Shown: positions 30,769 to 39,695, counted from the stretch's first letter. The stretch: DNA of 47,029 bases from Albidovulum sp. (GCA_030837825.1 JAUQYB010000062.1:1-47029); one strand, 5' to 3'. Notes: generated from the letters alone by a model not told the origin. Numbers and translations are program-made.

Positions 30769-31795
30769 CTCCGTTGTCCTCGAAGCCGAGCCGGCTGTCG
30801 ACGATGTAGAGCGGGCGCTGCTTGGCCTCGCTGTAGAGCCGGCCGAGATACTCGCCGATGATGCCCAGCACCACGAGCTGCATCCCCCCCATGAAGATCA
30901 CCGCCACCATCGTCGAGGCATAGCCCGGCACATCCGTCCCCCAGATCATCGTCCGGACCAGAAGGTAGACGCCGTAGACCATCGCCAGCACCGCGAAGAC
31001 GAAGCCGAAATAGGTCGCCAGACGCAGCGGCACGGTGGAATAGCCGGTGATCCCGTCCAGCGCGAAGTTCCACAGCTTCCAGTAGTTGAACTTGGTCTTT
31101 CCCGCGGCGCGAAGGGGGCGTTCGTAGCCGATGCTGGTCTGGCGGAACCCCACCCAGGAGAAGAGCCCCTTCATGAAGCGGTTGCGTTCACGCAGGCCCC
31201 TCAGCGCCTCGACCACCCGCGCGTCCATCAGCCGGAAGTCGCCCGCATTGGGCGGGATGTCGACGTTGGAGACGCGCCGAAGCATGGCATAGAACACCTT
31301 CGCCGTGGTCCGCTTCATCCAGCTGTCGGTATCGCGCGCGTTGCGGATGGCATAGACGACGTCGAAGCCCTCGCGCCACAGGCGGAGAAACTCGCCGATC
31401 AGCTCGGGCGGGTCCTGGAGGTCGGCGTCGAGCGGCACCACCGCACGGCCCCGGGTGGCGTCGAGCCCCGCCGTCAGCGCCAGTTCCTTGCCGAAGTTAC
31501 GGGCGAGGTTGATCACGCGGATGCGGGGATCGCGGGCGTTGTGGGCGGCGAGGACTTCTGCCGTCCGGTCCCGGCTGCCGTCGTTGACGCAGATGATCTC
31601 GTAGCTTTCTCCGAGGCTTGCGAGGGTTTCCTCGAGTCGGGCGAAGAAGATGTCGAGCACATCCTCCTCGTTGTAGGCGGCGACCACGATGCTGAGCGTG
31701 GGGGCATCCGCCCGGGATGCGGGGCGCGCCGAGGCACGGGCCGGGGCCGGAGGGGATGCGACCCTGCCTGTGCTCTGGACCTCTGTCCGCGCCAT
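30755..31795 (-). CDS. GtrB/ArnC-type family 2 glycosyltransferase (polyprenyl-phosphate sugar synthase)
   Basis: The 346-residue enzyme has a family 2 catalytic domain: LSIVVAAYNEEDVL, ICVNDGSRDRT, ARNFGKELALTAGLDATRG, the metal-binding PLDADLQDPPELI and a DFRLMDARVV acceptor loop. Two C-terminal membrane helices follow (about 255-275 and 290-315), then a short tail. Such enzymes move a sugar from UDP-glucose or similar to undecaprenyl phosphate. I use the ATG at 31795; a further in-frame ATG at 31834 would only add a basic, non-conserved extension. The gene lies directly upstream of the GtrII-like gene with a 14-base overlap. Confidence 0.85.
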   Translation of the reverse strand: MARTEVQSTGRVASPPAPARASARPASRADAPTLSIVVAAYNEEDVLDIFFARLEETLASLGESYEIICVNDGSRDRTAEVLAAHNARDPRIRVINLARNFGKELALTAGLDATRGRAVVPLDADLQDPPELIGEFLRLWREGFDVVYAIRNARDTDSWMKRTTAKVFYAMLRRVSNVDIPPNAGDFRLMDARVVEALRGLRERNRFMKGLFSWVGFRQTSIGYERPLRAAGKTKFNYWKLWNFALDGITGYSTVPLRLATYFGFVFAVLAMVYGVYLLVRTMIWGTDVPGYASTMVAVIFMGGMQLVVLGIIGEYLGRLYSEAKQRPLYIVDSRLGFEDNGDAVD

Positions 31796-32107
31796 CGCGT
31801 CCCCGTTCCGACTGGCCCGGCCGGGCCGGTGCAATGGCTTCTTCTATAACGCGATTGCCGCGGTGTCAGGAAAATTCCGCGCCCCACGAAGACCCGCCAC
31901 GCCCCGGCTACAAAGGCCGCCGAGCGGCGGGATTGGCGGGGAGGGGGCACCGGAGGGTCGGCGCGATGGCCCCGGCGACGGGACGCGGGATTGCGGATGC
32001 GCGGAGGCCGGAACGGAGCGGCACGCCCCGTCCGCGTCCGCCCAGAGGCTCACGCCCGCGTCCATCCCGCAGCAGACGGGAAATCACGCAAAGTTGTCAG
32101 AGGGTTA
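31796..32107. other. 312-base gap between gtrB-like gene and tRNA-Asn
   Basis: No convincing gene is seen; the open frames here are Arg/Pro-rich with no recognisable family. It should hold the gtrB-like promoter (the minus strand reads TTATAGAAG at about 31853-31845) and the end of the tRNA-Asn transcript, where CCCG-7-CGGG can pair weakly. Confidence 0.4.
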
Positions 32108-32182
32108 TGGCTCCGGCGGTAGGGATCGAACCTACGACCAATTGATTAACAGTCAACTGCTCTACCGCTGAGCTACGCCGGA
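32108..32182 (-). tRNA. tRNA-Asn (anticodon GTT)
   Basis: Read on the minus strand this forms a 75-base cloverleaf. The acceptor arms TCCGGCG and CGCCGGA pair perfectly, the D-arm is GCTCAGCGGTAGAGC, the anticodon loop CTGTTAA contains GTT, and the T-arm has GGTTCGATCCC. The discriminator is G and the terminal CCA is encoded (32110-32108). This is a standard alphaproteobacterial tRNA-Asn. Confidence 0.96.
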
Positions 32183-32252
32183 ACACCGGGGGGCATATAG
32201 CAAGGCCGGGCGGGGGCGTCCAGTGGGGGCGGCGGAAAAATCGCCGAAGGCC

Positions 32253-33164
32253 TTAGGCCCGGCGGAAGCGGCTCTTGGCCGCCGGCGGACCATCGCTCTC
32301 GACGAGGCTTCTTTCCGAAAGATCAATGAGATGGGCCAGCACGTTGCGGCCCGCGGCGGGCATCAGCGCGGCCGGCGTGTCGGTGTAGATGGCACGCGCC
32401 AGCGTCGGGGCGTCGGCCGGGCCGCCGTCCAGCGCGGACAGGATCGCGGCCTCGCGCGCCCGGCGGTGCGCGGACAGTTCGGCGATCCGCGCCGCGGGAT
32501 CGGCGACCGGGTCGCCGTGGCCCGACCAGAGACGGCGCGCGCCCAGACGCGCGAGCCGGTCGAGCGAGGCCATGTAGGCCCCAATGTCGCCATCGGGCGG
32601 CGAGACGAGCGACGTCGCCCAGCCCATGACGTGATCGCCGGCAAAGACCGCATCCTCCCAGACGAAGCTCAGATGGTTGCCGAAATGCCCCGGCGTGTGC
32701 AGCGCCCTGAGCCGCCAGCCAGCCCCCTCGACGACCGCGCCATCGGCAAGGAGGATGTCGGGGGCAAAGCCCGCGTCGACGCCCTCGCCCCCGGCGATCG
32801 TGCCGAGCGCGGCCAGCCGGTCCATCGTGGCCGAGCGGCCCGCGGTGGCGGGGCCGAAGGCCAGGACCGGCGCGCCGGTCAGGCGGGCGAGCGGCCGGGC
32901 GAGCGGGGAGTGGTCGAGATGGGCATGGGTGACGAGGATGTGGTCGATCCGCTCGCCGGGGCGAAGGGCCGCGAGAAGCGCCGCCAGATGCGCCGGATCG
33001 TCGGGGCCGGGATCGATCACCGCCACCCTGCCTTCGCCGAGGATGTAGCTGTTGGTGCCGTGGAGCGTCATCGCCGAGGGGTTGGGCGCCAGCACCACCC
33101 TGAGCCCGGGCGCGACCGCCTGGACCTCTCCGGGCAGGGGACGGATTCGGGGGGGCGTGTCCAT
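32253..33164 (-). CDS. metallo-beta-lactamase-fold hydrolase (LACTB2-like)
   Basis: The 303-residue protein has the MBL metal motif THAHLDHS (HxHxDH), the third ligand region TPGHFGNHLSF, FAGDHVMG and a SGHGDP loop. The C-terminal 80 residues form a winged-helix-like domain (ARIAELSAHRRAREAAIL, then LPAAGRNVLAHLIDL-type helices) seen in LACTB2-type proteins, several of which are RNases or thioesterases. Substrate unknown. I start at the ATG at 33164 (MDTPPRIRPLP), 42 bases from the divergent histidine kinase; the longer frame is Asp/Arg-rich antisense of the kinase gene. Confidence 0.86.
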   Translation of the reverse strand: MDTPPRIRPLPGEVQAVAPGLRVVLAPNPSAMTLHGTNSYILGEGRVAVIDPGPDDPAHLAALLAALRPGERIDHILVTHAHLDHSPLARPLARLTGAPVLAFGPATAGRSATMDRLAALGTIAGGEGVDAGFAPDILLADGAVVEGAGWRLRALHTPGHFGNHLSFVWEDAVFAGDHVMGWATSLVSPPDGDIGAYMASLDRLARLGARRLWSGHGDPVADPAARIAELSAHRRAREAAILSALDGGPADAPTLARAIYTDTPAALMPAAGRNVLAHLIDLSERSLVESDGPPAAKSRFRRA

Positions 33165-33206
33165 CTTGCGCTTTCTCTCCCGGAACTGGCCCGCTAGGTT
33201 TGGCCC

Positions 33207-34529
33207 ATGATCTCGGCCCTGATCAAGCGCATCCTGCCCCGCGGCCTTTACGGGCGCGCCGCGCTCATCCTCGTGGTGCCGATCGTCACGCTCCAGCTCG
33301 TTGTCTCGCTCGCCTTCCTGCAGCGCCATTTCGAGGGCGTGACGCGGCAGATGACACGCAACATCGCCTACGAGATCTCGCTGATCGCGCGCGAGGTTGC
33401 GGCTTCGGCCGATGCCGTCGCGGCGGCGGCGGCGGCCGGGCGGCTCGGGGGCGAGCTGGCGATGGAGGTGGCGCTGCCGGCCGGGCGTGATGCGCCTGCA
33501 GGGGATTCGCGGGTCTTCTACGACCTTTCAGGCCGGGTCGTCATCGCCACGCTGCGCGAGGCCTTCCCGGCGATCGGCGGCATCGACGTGTTCGACCTGC
33601 GGCGGGTGGAGTTCACCCTGCCCACCGCTTTCGGGACGATGGAGATCGGCTTCGACCGCAGCCGCGTCTCGGCGTCCAATCCCCACCAGCTCCTCGTGCT
33701 GATGGTCTTCACCGGCCTTCTGATGACGCTGATCGCCTTCCTGTTCCTGCGCAACCAGCTTCGGCCGATCCGCCGGCTGGCCCGCGCGGCGGAAGCCTTC
33801 GGCAAGGGGCGCGTCGTCGCCTACAAGCCCTCGGGCGCCACCGAGGTGCGCTCGGCCGGCAATGCCTTCCTCGACATGCGGGCGCGGATCGAGCGGCAGA
33901 TCGAACAGCGCACGCTGCTGCTGTCGGGCGTCAGTCACGACCTGCGCACCCCGCTCACCCGGCTCAAGCTCGGGCTTGCCATGCTCGACGAGGAGGATGC
34001 GGCGCCGATGATGCGCGATGTCGACGACATGCAGCGGCTTCTCGACGGCTTCCTCGCCTTCGTGCGCGGCGATGCCACCGAGGAGGTGGCCGAGAAGTGC
34101 GACCCGTTGCCCTTCGTCCGGTCGGTCGTCGAGGATGCACGGCGGACCGGCCAGGCCGTCACGCTCCATGCCGTCGAGGGCGCGGGCGTGGTGCTGATGC
34201 GCCGGGGCGCGGTGCGCCGCGCGCTCGAGAACCTGATCGGCAATGCCACGCGCTACGGCACCCGGGCCGAGGTCTCGCTCGCCATCCTCGAACGCGCGGT
34301 CAGGATCACGGTGGAGGACGATGGCCCCGGCATCCCGCGCGACCGGCGCGAGGAGGCGATGCGGCCCTTCACCCGCCTCGACGACGCGCGCAACCAGAAC
34401 CGCGGCACCGGCACCGGACTCGGCCTTGCCATTGCCGCAGACATCGCCCGCAGCCACGGCGGCACGCTCAGGCTTGGCGACAGCGCCCGGCTTGGCGGGT
34501 TGAAGGCCGAACTCGTGCTTGCGCGCTAG
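33207..34529 (+). CDS. EnvZ-like sensor histidine kinase
   Basis: The 440-residue kinase has a first membrane segment at about 18-38, a periplasmic domain (40-160), a second membrane segment (about 161-182), a HAMP linker (RNQLRPIRRLARAAEAFGKG), and the HisKA box with His244 in LSGVSHDLRTPLTRLKLGL. The ATPase domain has the N box RALENLIGNATRYG, G1 DDGPGIP and G2 GTGTGLGLAIA. The pattern fits EnvZ/OmpR-type kinases that respond to envelope or osmotic conditions. No response regulator gene lies beside it in this window, so it is an orphan here; in several Rhodobacterales the partner is encoded elsewhere. It overlaps the convergent small gene by 4 bases. Confidence 0.88.
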   Translation: MISALIKRILPRGLYGRAALILVVPIVTLQLVVSLAFLQRHFEGVTRQMTRNIAYEISLIAREVAASADAVAAAAAAGRLGGELAMEVALPAGRDAPAGDSRVFYDLSGRVVIATLREAFPAIGGIDVFDLRRVEFTLPTAFGTMEIGFDRSRVSASNPHQLLVLMVFTGLLMTLIAFLFLRNQLRPIRRLARAAEAFGKGRVVAYKPSGATEVRSAGNAFLDMRARIERQIEQRTLLLSGVSHDLRTPLTRLKLGLAMLDEEDAAPMMRDVDDMQRLLDGFLAFVRGDATEEVAEKCDPLPFVRSVVEDARRTGQAVTLHAVEGAGVVLMRRGAVRRALENLIGNATRYGTRAEVSLAILERAVRITVEDDGPGIPRDRREEAMRPFTRLDDARNQNRGTGTGLGLAIAADIARSHGGTLRLGDSARLGGLKAELVLAR

Positions 34530-34768
34530 GGTCCGACGAACAGGAACCGCGCGAGGGCGGCCCAGGCCGGAACCGACAGCAGGGCCGCCGGCACGAGCCA
34601 CCAGCCGCTGGCCATCCGCGGCTCCTCAGACGCGGGTTCCGGTGGCGCGTCGGCCGGATCGCCGGTGTCGAACGGCGTGATTTCCTGAAGGTACCAGTAG
34701 GCCAGGGCATCCGGACGCGCGTGATCCGCCTCGCCTGGACGCCGCACGGCGCCCGATCTGTCCACCAT
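34526..34768 (-). CDS. 80-residue protein with C-terminal membrane segment
   Basis: The peptide starts MVDRSGAVRRPGEADHARPDALAYWYLQEITPFDTG, a soluble N-terminal half, and ends with one hydrophobic segment (WWLVPAALLSVPAWAALARFLFVG), so it would be tail-anchored. A weak AAGGGAAAT precedes the ATG at 34768. It sits between tRNA-Ile and the kinase gene, whose stop it overlaps by four bases. No known family is apparent, and its reality rests on the coherent membrane tail and frame. Confidence 0.5.
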   Translation of the reverse strand: MVDRSGAVRRPGEADHARPDALAYWYLQEITPFDTGDPADAPPEPASEEPRMASGWWLVPAALLSVPAWAALARFLFVGP

Positions 34769-34781
34769 GACGATTTCCCTT

Positions 34782-34801
34782 CTACCCGGGAAAAGGGGTA
34801 G
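34782..34801 (-). terminator. hairpin between tRNA-Ile and the small membrane protein gene
   Basis: CTACCC (34782-34787) and GGGTAG (34796-34801) form a 6-bp stem with an 8-base loop just downstream of tRNA-Ile on the minus strand. There is no T-run after it, so its use as a terminator is uncertain; it also lies just before the small gene's ATG and could affect its translation. Confidence 0.3.
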
Positions 34802-34838
34802 CCCGAGTCGGCTTTCCAAAGGGTTACCGGCGGCGGGA

Positions 34839-34914
34839 TGGTAGGCCCGGAGGGACTCGAACCCCCAACCAAGGCGTTATGAGCGCCCTGCTCTGACCAT
34901 TGAGCTACAGGCCC
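34839..34914 (-). tRNA. tRNA-Ile2 (anticodon CAT, lysidine type)
   Basis: The minus strand forms a 76-base cloverleaf with anticodon loop CTCATAA (CAT), a D-arm GCTCAATGGTCAGAGC and a T-arm GGGGG-TTCGAGT-CCCTC. The body GGGCCTGTAGCTCAATGGTC is the pattern I know for alphaproteobacterial tRNA-Ile2, whose C34 is converted to lysidine by TilS to read AUA, rather than elongator or initiator Met. The acceptor arm GGGCCTG/CGGGCCT has two G-U pairs. The discriminator is A and the CCA is encoded (34841-34839). A Met assignment is the main alternative. Confidence 0.8.
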
Positions 34915-35060
34915 GGCCGGATCATCGGTAGAAGTCCGGCGCGCCCGGGTCAAGGAGGGTTCTGGGCATGCGCGCCCGCTCCCGCGGCGGGAGTTGCGGA
35001 GCGGGGGGCGTTGGTCTATCGGGGGCGCAGGATCCGATCGGGCCAGCGGGGGGCATCACG

Positions 35061-36107
35061 ATGAGCGAGGCAAAGACGGGGCTGACCTATGCCGACGCCG
35101 GCGTCGACATCGACGCAGGCAATGCGCTGGTCGAGCGGATCAAGCCGGCGGCGAAGCGGACAAACCGGCCCGGCACCGTCTCCGGCCTCGGCGGCTTCGG
35201 CGCGCTCTTCGACCTCCGGGCCGCGGGCTACCGCGACCCGGTGCTGGTGGCGGCGACCGACGGGGTGGGCACCAAGCTCCGCATCGCCATCGACACCGGC
35301 AATGTCGGCACGATCGGTATCGACCTCGTCGCGATGTGCGTCAACGACCTGGTCTGCCAAGGGGCGGAGCCGCTGTTCTTCCTCGACTATTTCGCCACCG
35401 GAAGGCTCGACGTCGATCAGGCGGCGCGGATCATCGAGGGGATCGCCGAGGGCTGCGCCCGGTCGGGCTGCGCGCTGATCGGCGGCGAGACCGCCGAGAT
35501 GCCGGGGATGTATCACGGCGGCGATTTCGACCTCGCCGGCTTCGCCGTCGGCGCGATGGAACGGGGCCAGGACCTGCCGCGGGACGTCGGCGAGGGCGAC
35601 GTGCTTCTCGGTCTCGCCTCGAACGGGGTGCATTCCAACGGCTATTCCTTGGTCCGCAAGGTTGTGGGCCTCTCGGGCCTTGCCTGGTCCGCGCCCGCCC
35701 CCTTCGGGCCGGCGTCGCTGGGCGAGGAGCTGCTGGCGCCGACCCGGCTCTATGTCACCGCGGCGCTGGCTGCGATCCGCCGGGGCGGGGTCCATGCGCT
35801 GGCCCACATCACCGGCGGCGGGCTGACCGAGAACCTGCCGCGCGTGCTTCCGCAAGGTCTCGGCGCCGAGATCGACCTTGCCGCATGGGAGCTGCCGCCG
35901 GTCTTCCGCTGGCTGGCCGGGACCGTCGGCATGGCCGAGGCGGACCTGCTCAAGACCTTCAACTGCGGCATCGGCATGATCGCCGTCGTGGCGCCGGAGC
36001 GGGTGGCGGACCTGCGGCTCGCGCTCGAGGCCGAGGGCGAGACAGTGACCGAGATCGGCCGCGTCACCAGGGGGCAGGGGGTCGCCTACCGGGGCCGCAT
36101 CCTGTGA
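35061..36107 (+). CDS. purM: phosphoribosylformylglycinamidine cyclo-ligase (AIR synthetase)
   Basis: The 348-residue enzyme converts FGAM to AIR with ATP in purine synthesis. Family marks include [20 protein letters not shown], the [12 protein letters not shown] loop, [38 protein letters not shown] and the [16 protein letters not shown] segment. Length is normal. I start at ATG 35061 ([15 protein letters not shown]); the frame is open further upstream but not conserved. Its end overlaps the purN start (GTGA, 36104-36107), so translation is coupled. Confidence 0.96.
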   Translation: MSEAKTGLTYADAGVDIDAGNALVERIKPAAKRTNRPGTVSGLGGFGALFDLRAAGYRDPVLVAATDGVGTKLRIAIDTGNVGTIGIDLVAMCVNDLVCQGAEPLFFLDYFATGRLDVDQAARIIEGIAEGCARSGCALIGGETAEMPGMYHGGDFDLAGFAVGAMERGQDLPRDVGEGDVLLGLASNGVHSNGYSLVRKVVGLSGLAWSAPAPFGPASLGEELLAPTRLYVTAALAAIRRGGVHALAHITGGGLTENLPRVLPQGLGAEIDLAAWELPPVFRWLAGTVGMAEADLLKTFNCGIGMIAVVAPERVADLRLALEAEGETVTEIGRVTRGQGVAYRGRIL

Positions 36108-36691
36108 GGCGCGTCGCCATCCTGATCTCGGGCGGCGGGTCGAACATGGTGGCGCTGGTGAAAAGCATGACCGGCGACCATCCGGCGCGGGCGGTGCTGG
36201 TCCTGTCGAACGATCCGGGCGCCGCCGGGCTGGCGAAGGCGCGCGACCTCGGGGTGGCGACGGCCGCCGTCGATCACCGGCCCTTCGGCGCCGACCGGGC
36301 GGGGTTCGAGGCGGCGCTACTGGTCCCCCTTCTCGCGGCGGCGCCCGACATCCTCTGCCTCGCCGGCTTCATGAGGATGCTGACGCCGGATTTCGTCGAC
36401 CGGTTCCGCGGCCGGATGCTGAACATCCACCCTTCACTGCTGCCGAAATACCCCGGCCTGCACACCCATGCCCGTGCGCTCGCGGCCGGCGACGCCGAGG
36501 CCGGTTGCACCGTGCACGAGGTGACGGCGGAACTCGACGCCGGGCCGATCCTCGGTCAGGCCCGGGTGCCGGTCCTGCCCGGCGACAGCGAGGCGACGCT
36601 CGCCGCGCGGGTGCTGGCGCAGGAACACCGGCTCTACCCGGCGGTGCTGCGCCGCGTCGCCGCCGGCGACCGCAGGCCGGTGTTCCTGTAG
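36104..36691 (+). CDS. purN: phosphoribosylglycinamide formyltransferase
   Basis: The 195-residue enzyme transfers a formyl group from 10-formyl-THF to GAR. It has [17 protein letters not shown] at the start, [19 protein letters not shown] core residues, and the catalytic cluster in [22 protein letters not shown] with the Asp of [14 protein letters not shown] start at the GTG at 36104, which overlaps the purM stop (GTGA); no in-frame ATG gives the full Rossmann start, so GTG is the best choice. The gene is directly coupled to purM. Confidence 0.94.
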   Translation: MRRVAILISGGGSNMVALVKSMTGDHPARAVLVLSNDPGAAGLAKARDLGVATAAVDHRPFGADRAGFEAALLVPLLAAAPDILCLAGFMRMLTPDFVDRFRGRMLNIHPSLLPKYPGLHTHARALAAGDAEAGCTVHEVTAELDAGPILGQARVPVLPGDSEATLAARVLAQEHRLYPAVLRRVAAGDRRPVFL

Positions 36692-36852
36692 CACCGTCTG
36701 CACCGCCGCACCAATCGGACCCGCCGGTGGCGATTGAGGCGATGTGTGCCCATGCCTGTGGCCGGTGTCCGGCGGGGCTCTTCCCTTTCCCGCGCCGCTC
36801 GCCTAAGAGGGCTCATCGACGGCGGGCCGACCCCGCGCCAGACGGATCATCC

Positions 36853-38007
36853 ATGAAGACGATCACCACGACCGAGGACCTTGCCCGGTTCTGCGACGCC
36901 GCCAAGGCCGCCGCCTATGTCACGCTCGACACGGAATTTCTCCGGGAACGGACCTACTGGTCCAAACTCTGCCTGATCCAGATGGCGCTGCCCGGCTCCG
37001 ACGGGGAAGCGGTGCTGGTCGATCCGCTCGCCGACGGCCTTTCGCTCGAACCGCTCTATGACCTCTTCCGCCACGAGGCGACGGTGAAGGTCTTCCACGC
37101 CGCGCGGCAGGATCTGGAGATCTTCTTCGTCGAGGGCAACGTCTTTCCCCGGCCGCTCTTCGATACCCAGGTCGCGGCGATGGTCTGCGGCTTCGGCGAG
37201 CAGGTCGGATACGAGACGCTGGTGCGCAAGATCGCCAAGCAGGGGCTCGACAAGACCTCGCGCTTCACCGACTGGTCGCGCCGGCCGCTTTCGGAGGCGC
37301 AGAAGGTCTATGCGCTTGCCGATGTGACGCATCTGCGCCCGATCTACGAATTCCTCGCCCGCGAGCTTCAGCGCACCGGGCGGACGCAATGGGTGGAGGA
37401 GGAGCTTTCGATCCTGCTCGACCCCGAGACCTACATCACCCGGCCCGAGGACGCCTGGCTTCGGGTCAAGACCCGCACCACCTCGGGCCGCTTCCTCGCC
37501 ATCGTGCGCGAGCTTGCCCGCTTCCGCGAGGACTATGCGCAAAGCCGCAACGTGCCGCGGTCGCGGGTGTTCAAGGACGACGCGTTGCTGGAGCTTGCCT
37601 CCACCAAGCCCGCCACGCTCGAGGAACTCGGCCGCTCGCGGCTTCTCCTGCGCGAGGGGCGCAAGCCCGAGATCGCCGAGGGGATTCTCGCGGCGGTGGC
37701 GGCGGGCATGGCGGTCCGGCCCGAGGACTGCCCGAAGGTCGAGGACGGCCGCGACCAGCTTCAGGTCGATTCGGCGCTGGCCGACCTCCTTCGCGTGCTC
37801 CTGAAGGCCAAGTCCGAAAGCGCGGGCGTGGCGCAGAAGCTGATCGCCACCTCCTCCGATCTCGACGCGCTCGCCGGCGGCGACCGCTCGGTCGCGGCGT
37901 TGAAGGGGTGGCGCGGCGAGGTCTTCGGCGAGGATGCGCTGAGGCTCTGCCGGGGCGAGATCGCGCTCTCCGCCAAGGGCGGCGCGGTCAGGGTGGTGAC
38001 GGTCTGA
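36853..38007 (+). CDS. rnd: ribonuclease D
   Basis: The 384-residue 3'-5' exoribonuclease acts on tRNA 3' ends. The DEDD exonuclease domain is at 1-175: Asp26 and Glu28 in VTLDTEFLRERTYW, Asp residues in FHAARQDLEIFF, and Asp in YALADVTHLRPIYEFL. Two HRDC domains follow (about 205-290 and 300-380), the first with FLAIVRELARFREDYAQSRNVPRSRVFKDDALLELA. This is the usual RNase D layout and length. It is a single gene after a 160-base gap behind purN. Confidence 0.95.
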   Translation: MKTITTTEDLARFCDAAKAAAYVTLDTEFLRERTYWSKLCLIQMALPGSDGEAVLVDPLADGLSLEPLYDLFRHEATVKVFHAARQDLEIFFVEGNVFPRPLFDTQVAAMVCGFGEQVGYETLVRKIAKQGLDKTSRFTDWSRRPLSEAQKVYALADVTHLRPIYEFLARELQRTGRTQWVEEELSILLDPETYITRPEDAWLRVKTRTTSGRFLAIVRELARFREDYAQSRNVPRSRVFKDDALLELASTKPATLEELGRSRLLLREGRKPEIAEGILAAVAAGMAVRPEDCPKVEDGRDQLQVDSALADLLRVLLKAKSESAGVAQKLIATSSDLDALAGGDRSVAALKGWRGEVFGEDALRLCRGEIALSAKGGAVRVVTV

Positions 38008-38025
38008 GGGCGGTCCGGGGAACGG

Positions 38026-38499
38026 TCAGCGCCGGCTCGAGCGGCTGTTCGCGGCGCCGAGCACGACGATCTGGCTGACGTTCGCCAGCTTGACGTCCGA
38101 CAGCCAGGCGGCCGCCGTCACTTCACGCGACTGCGGCGTGGAGATGCGCGCGCCCCCGTGCGGCTGGTCGACGACGAAACGGTAGGTCAGCACGCCATCG
38201 ACCGGCTCGCCGTTGTTCTCGGCCACGAGGGCCGCGTCCCACCAGCCCTGCGTCGGCGGCAGCCCGGTCGCCCGCACGATCGCGCCGCCGGGCTGGCGGG
38301 CGACTTCCATGTCGGTCACGTCGGCCACCAGCACCCGCGGATCGCCGGGCCTGCCCGGAACCGCGGATTCGCTCGCCACCACGGCCGTCGCCTGCGACCG
38401 CCCGAACCAGTTGAACGGGTTGAGCCGGCTTTCCCGGATGCGGCCGCATCCCGCCAGCACCAGCGCGAGGATCAGAAGTCCGCTGACAGGCAGTCTCAT
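38026..38499 (-). CDS. small lipoprotein of unknown function
   Basis: The 157-residue protein starts MRLPVSGLLILALVLAGCGRIRESRLNPFNWFG, a lipoprotein signal peptide with lipobox LAGC (Cys18). The mature part has short strands and the ATGLPPTQGWWDAALVAENNGEP and LTYRFVVDQPHGGARISTPQSREVTAAAWLSD segments, which suggest a beta-rich domain. I recognise no family. The residue after Cys is Gly, so sorting to the outer membrane is likely by the Lol rule. It is convergent with rnd and divergent from sufE. Confidence 0.7.
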   Translation of the reverse strand: MRLPVSGLLILALVLAGCGRIRESRLNPFNWFGRSQATAVVASESAVPGRPGDPRVLVADVTDMEVARQPGGAIVRATGLPPTQGWWDAALVAENNGEPVDGVLTYRFVVDQPHGGARISTPQSREVTAAAWLSDVKLANVSQIVVLGAANSRSSRR

Positions 38500-38622
38500 G
38501 GTTCGGCCGCTCCCTCGCTTTCCCGCCTGCCTAGCCCATTCGCGCGCCTGTGAAAAGAGCGCCGATCACTGGACCTTGCGGGCCCGAGCGACTAGGTGAG
38601 GGGGGCGAACCCGGAGACGCGC

Positions 38623-39048
38623 ATGGCCACCGAAGCCTTCGAGGACATCGTCGGAACCTTCGACTTCCTGGACGACTGGGAGGATCGCTACCGCCACGTG
38701 ATCGAGCTTGGCCGGGCGATGCCGGCGCTCGACGAGGCGGTGAAGGTGCCGGCGACCAAGGTCGAGGGCTGCGCCAGCCAGGTCTGGCTCCTGCCGCGGA
38801 TCCACGGGAAAGGGCCCTCGGCCCGGTTCGATTTCGCCGGCGACAGTGACGCGATGATCGTCCGCGGCCTGATCGCGATCCTCCACGCGCTCTATTCCGG
38901 CTTGCCCGCAGCCGAGGCGGCGCGGGTCGACGCACAGGCCGAACTCGCCCGGCTCGGGCTTGCAGAACATCTCTCCTCGCAGCGCTCGAACGGCCTCCGC
39001 GCGATGGTCGGCCGGCTGAGGGCGCTCGCGGCCGAGGCGGCGGGGTAG
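38623..39048 (+). CDS. sufE: SufE family cysteine desulfurase accessory protein
   Basis: The 141-residue protein accepts persulfide sulfur from SufS and hands it to the Fe-S assembly scaffold. The reactive Cys is Cys50 in TKVEGCASQVWLLPRI, and the rest follows the family (FLDDWEDRYRHVIELGRAMPAL near the start; AEHLSSQRSNGLRAMVGRLR near the end). I start at the ATG at 38623 after a GGAGA; the frame is open further upstream but those residues are not conserved. No other suf gene is adjacent. It is convergent with the DUF1638 gene, five bases apart. Confidence 0.93.
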   Translation: MATEAFEDIVGTFDFLDDWEDRYRHVIELGRAMPALDEAVKVPATKVEGCASQVWLLPRIHGKGPSARFDFAGDSDAMIVRGLIAILHALYSGLPAAEAARVDAQAELARLGLAEHLSSQRSNGLRAMVGRLRALAAEAAG

Positions 39049-39053
39049 GGCCC

Positions 39054-39695
39054 TCAGAGCCTTGCCAGCGTCCGGGCGAGGTCGCCGTAGCCGGTGATCC
39101 GCCGCTCGTAGGCCAGGCCGAGCCGGGCGGCGCAGTCGCGCGCCTTGGCGTCGAGCGCGGGGTCGTCGGTCTGCGCCTGATAGACCAGCTTCTCGTAGTT
39201 GCCGAACATCATCGGGATCAGCTCGGGATGGCGGTCGAAGCCCATCGGCCGCCAGACGAAGGCGTCGAACTGGCGGCAGAGGAAGTCGGTCAGGTAGAAG
39301 GCGGTCGCCTCCTCGCGGGCGGCGAAGGCGGCGTTCCCTTCGAAGAAGGAATAGCAGTGCGGCCCCTCCACCATCTCGACGCCGAGCGCGTCGCAGCGCG
39401 CCTTCAGCCGGCCGCCGGTGCCGCAGTCGGCATAGACGACGAAGATGCCGTCGTAGTCAGCCCGGTGCTTCAGCACCGTCGCCTCCACCGCCTCGGTGAT
39501 CCGGTCGGGCCAGAGGTGGAGGTTCGCCGGCAGGCAGGTGAGGTCGAGATGGCTCCAGCCGTTCGCGGCCTTGAGATCGAGGATCTCGCGCGCCAGCGCC
39601 CCGCAGGCGATCAGCAGGATGCGGCCCGACCGCGCCGGCGCCTGGCCGTGCTCGGTCAGCTCCTCGTCCGAGGGGACCACAGGGGAGGGGATCAT
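39054..39695 (-). CDS. DUF1638 domain protein
   Basis: The 213-residue soluble protein has IACGALAREILDLKAANGW, DLTCLPANLHLWPDRI, the VVYADCGTGGRLKARC motif, EGPHCYSFFEGNAAF and a FRRITGYGDLARTL-type end (here YERRITGYGDLARTLARL). Several Cys and an aromatic-rich core are conserved in DUF1638. This family is a known companion of corrinoid-dependent methyltransferase genes, but its biochemical role is not established. It overlaps the stop of the small membrane protein gene (ATGA, 39692-39695), and the corrinoid protein gene is just upstream in the same direction, so one operon is likely. Confidence 0.85.
   Translation of the reverse strand: MIPSPVVPSDEELTEHGQAPARSGRILLIACGALAREILDLKAANGWSHLDLTCLPANLHLWPDRITEAVEATVLKHRADYDGIFVVYADCGTGGRLKARCDALGVEMVEGPHCYSFFEGNAAFAAREEATAFYLTDFLCRQFDAFVWRPMGFDRHPELIPMMFGNYEKLVYQAQTDDPALDAKARDCAARLGLAYERRITGYGDLARTLARL

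Noticed and set aside
34839..34914. Elongator or initiator tRNA-Met
   Set aside because: The CAT anticodon allows it, but the body matches the alphaproteobacterial tRNA-Ile2 pattern, and the anticodon stem lacks the three G-C pairs of the initiator in the usual form; kept as a lesser alternative.
36440..36460. Third copy of the CCCGGGGTATTT element (AAATACCCCGG inside purN)
   Set aside because: It is within the conserved KYPGLH codons of purN and lacks the stem and tail.
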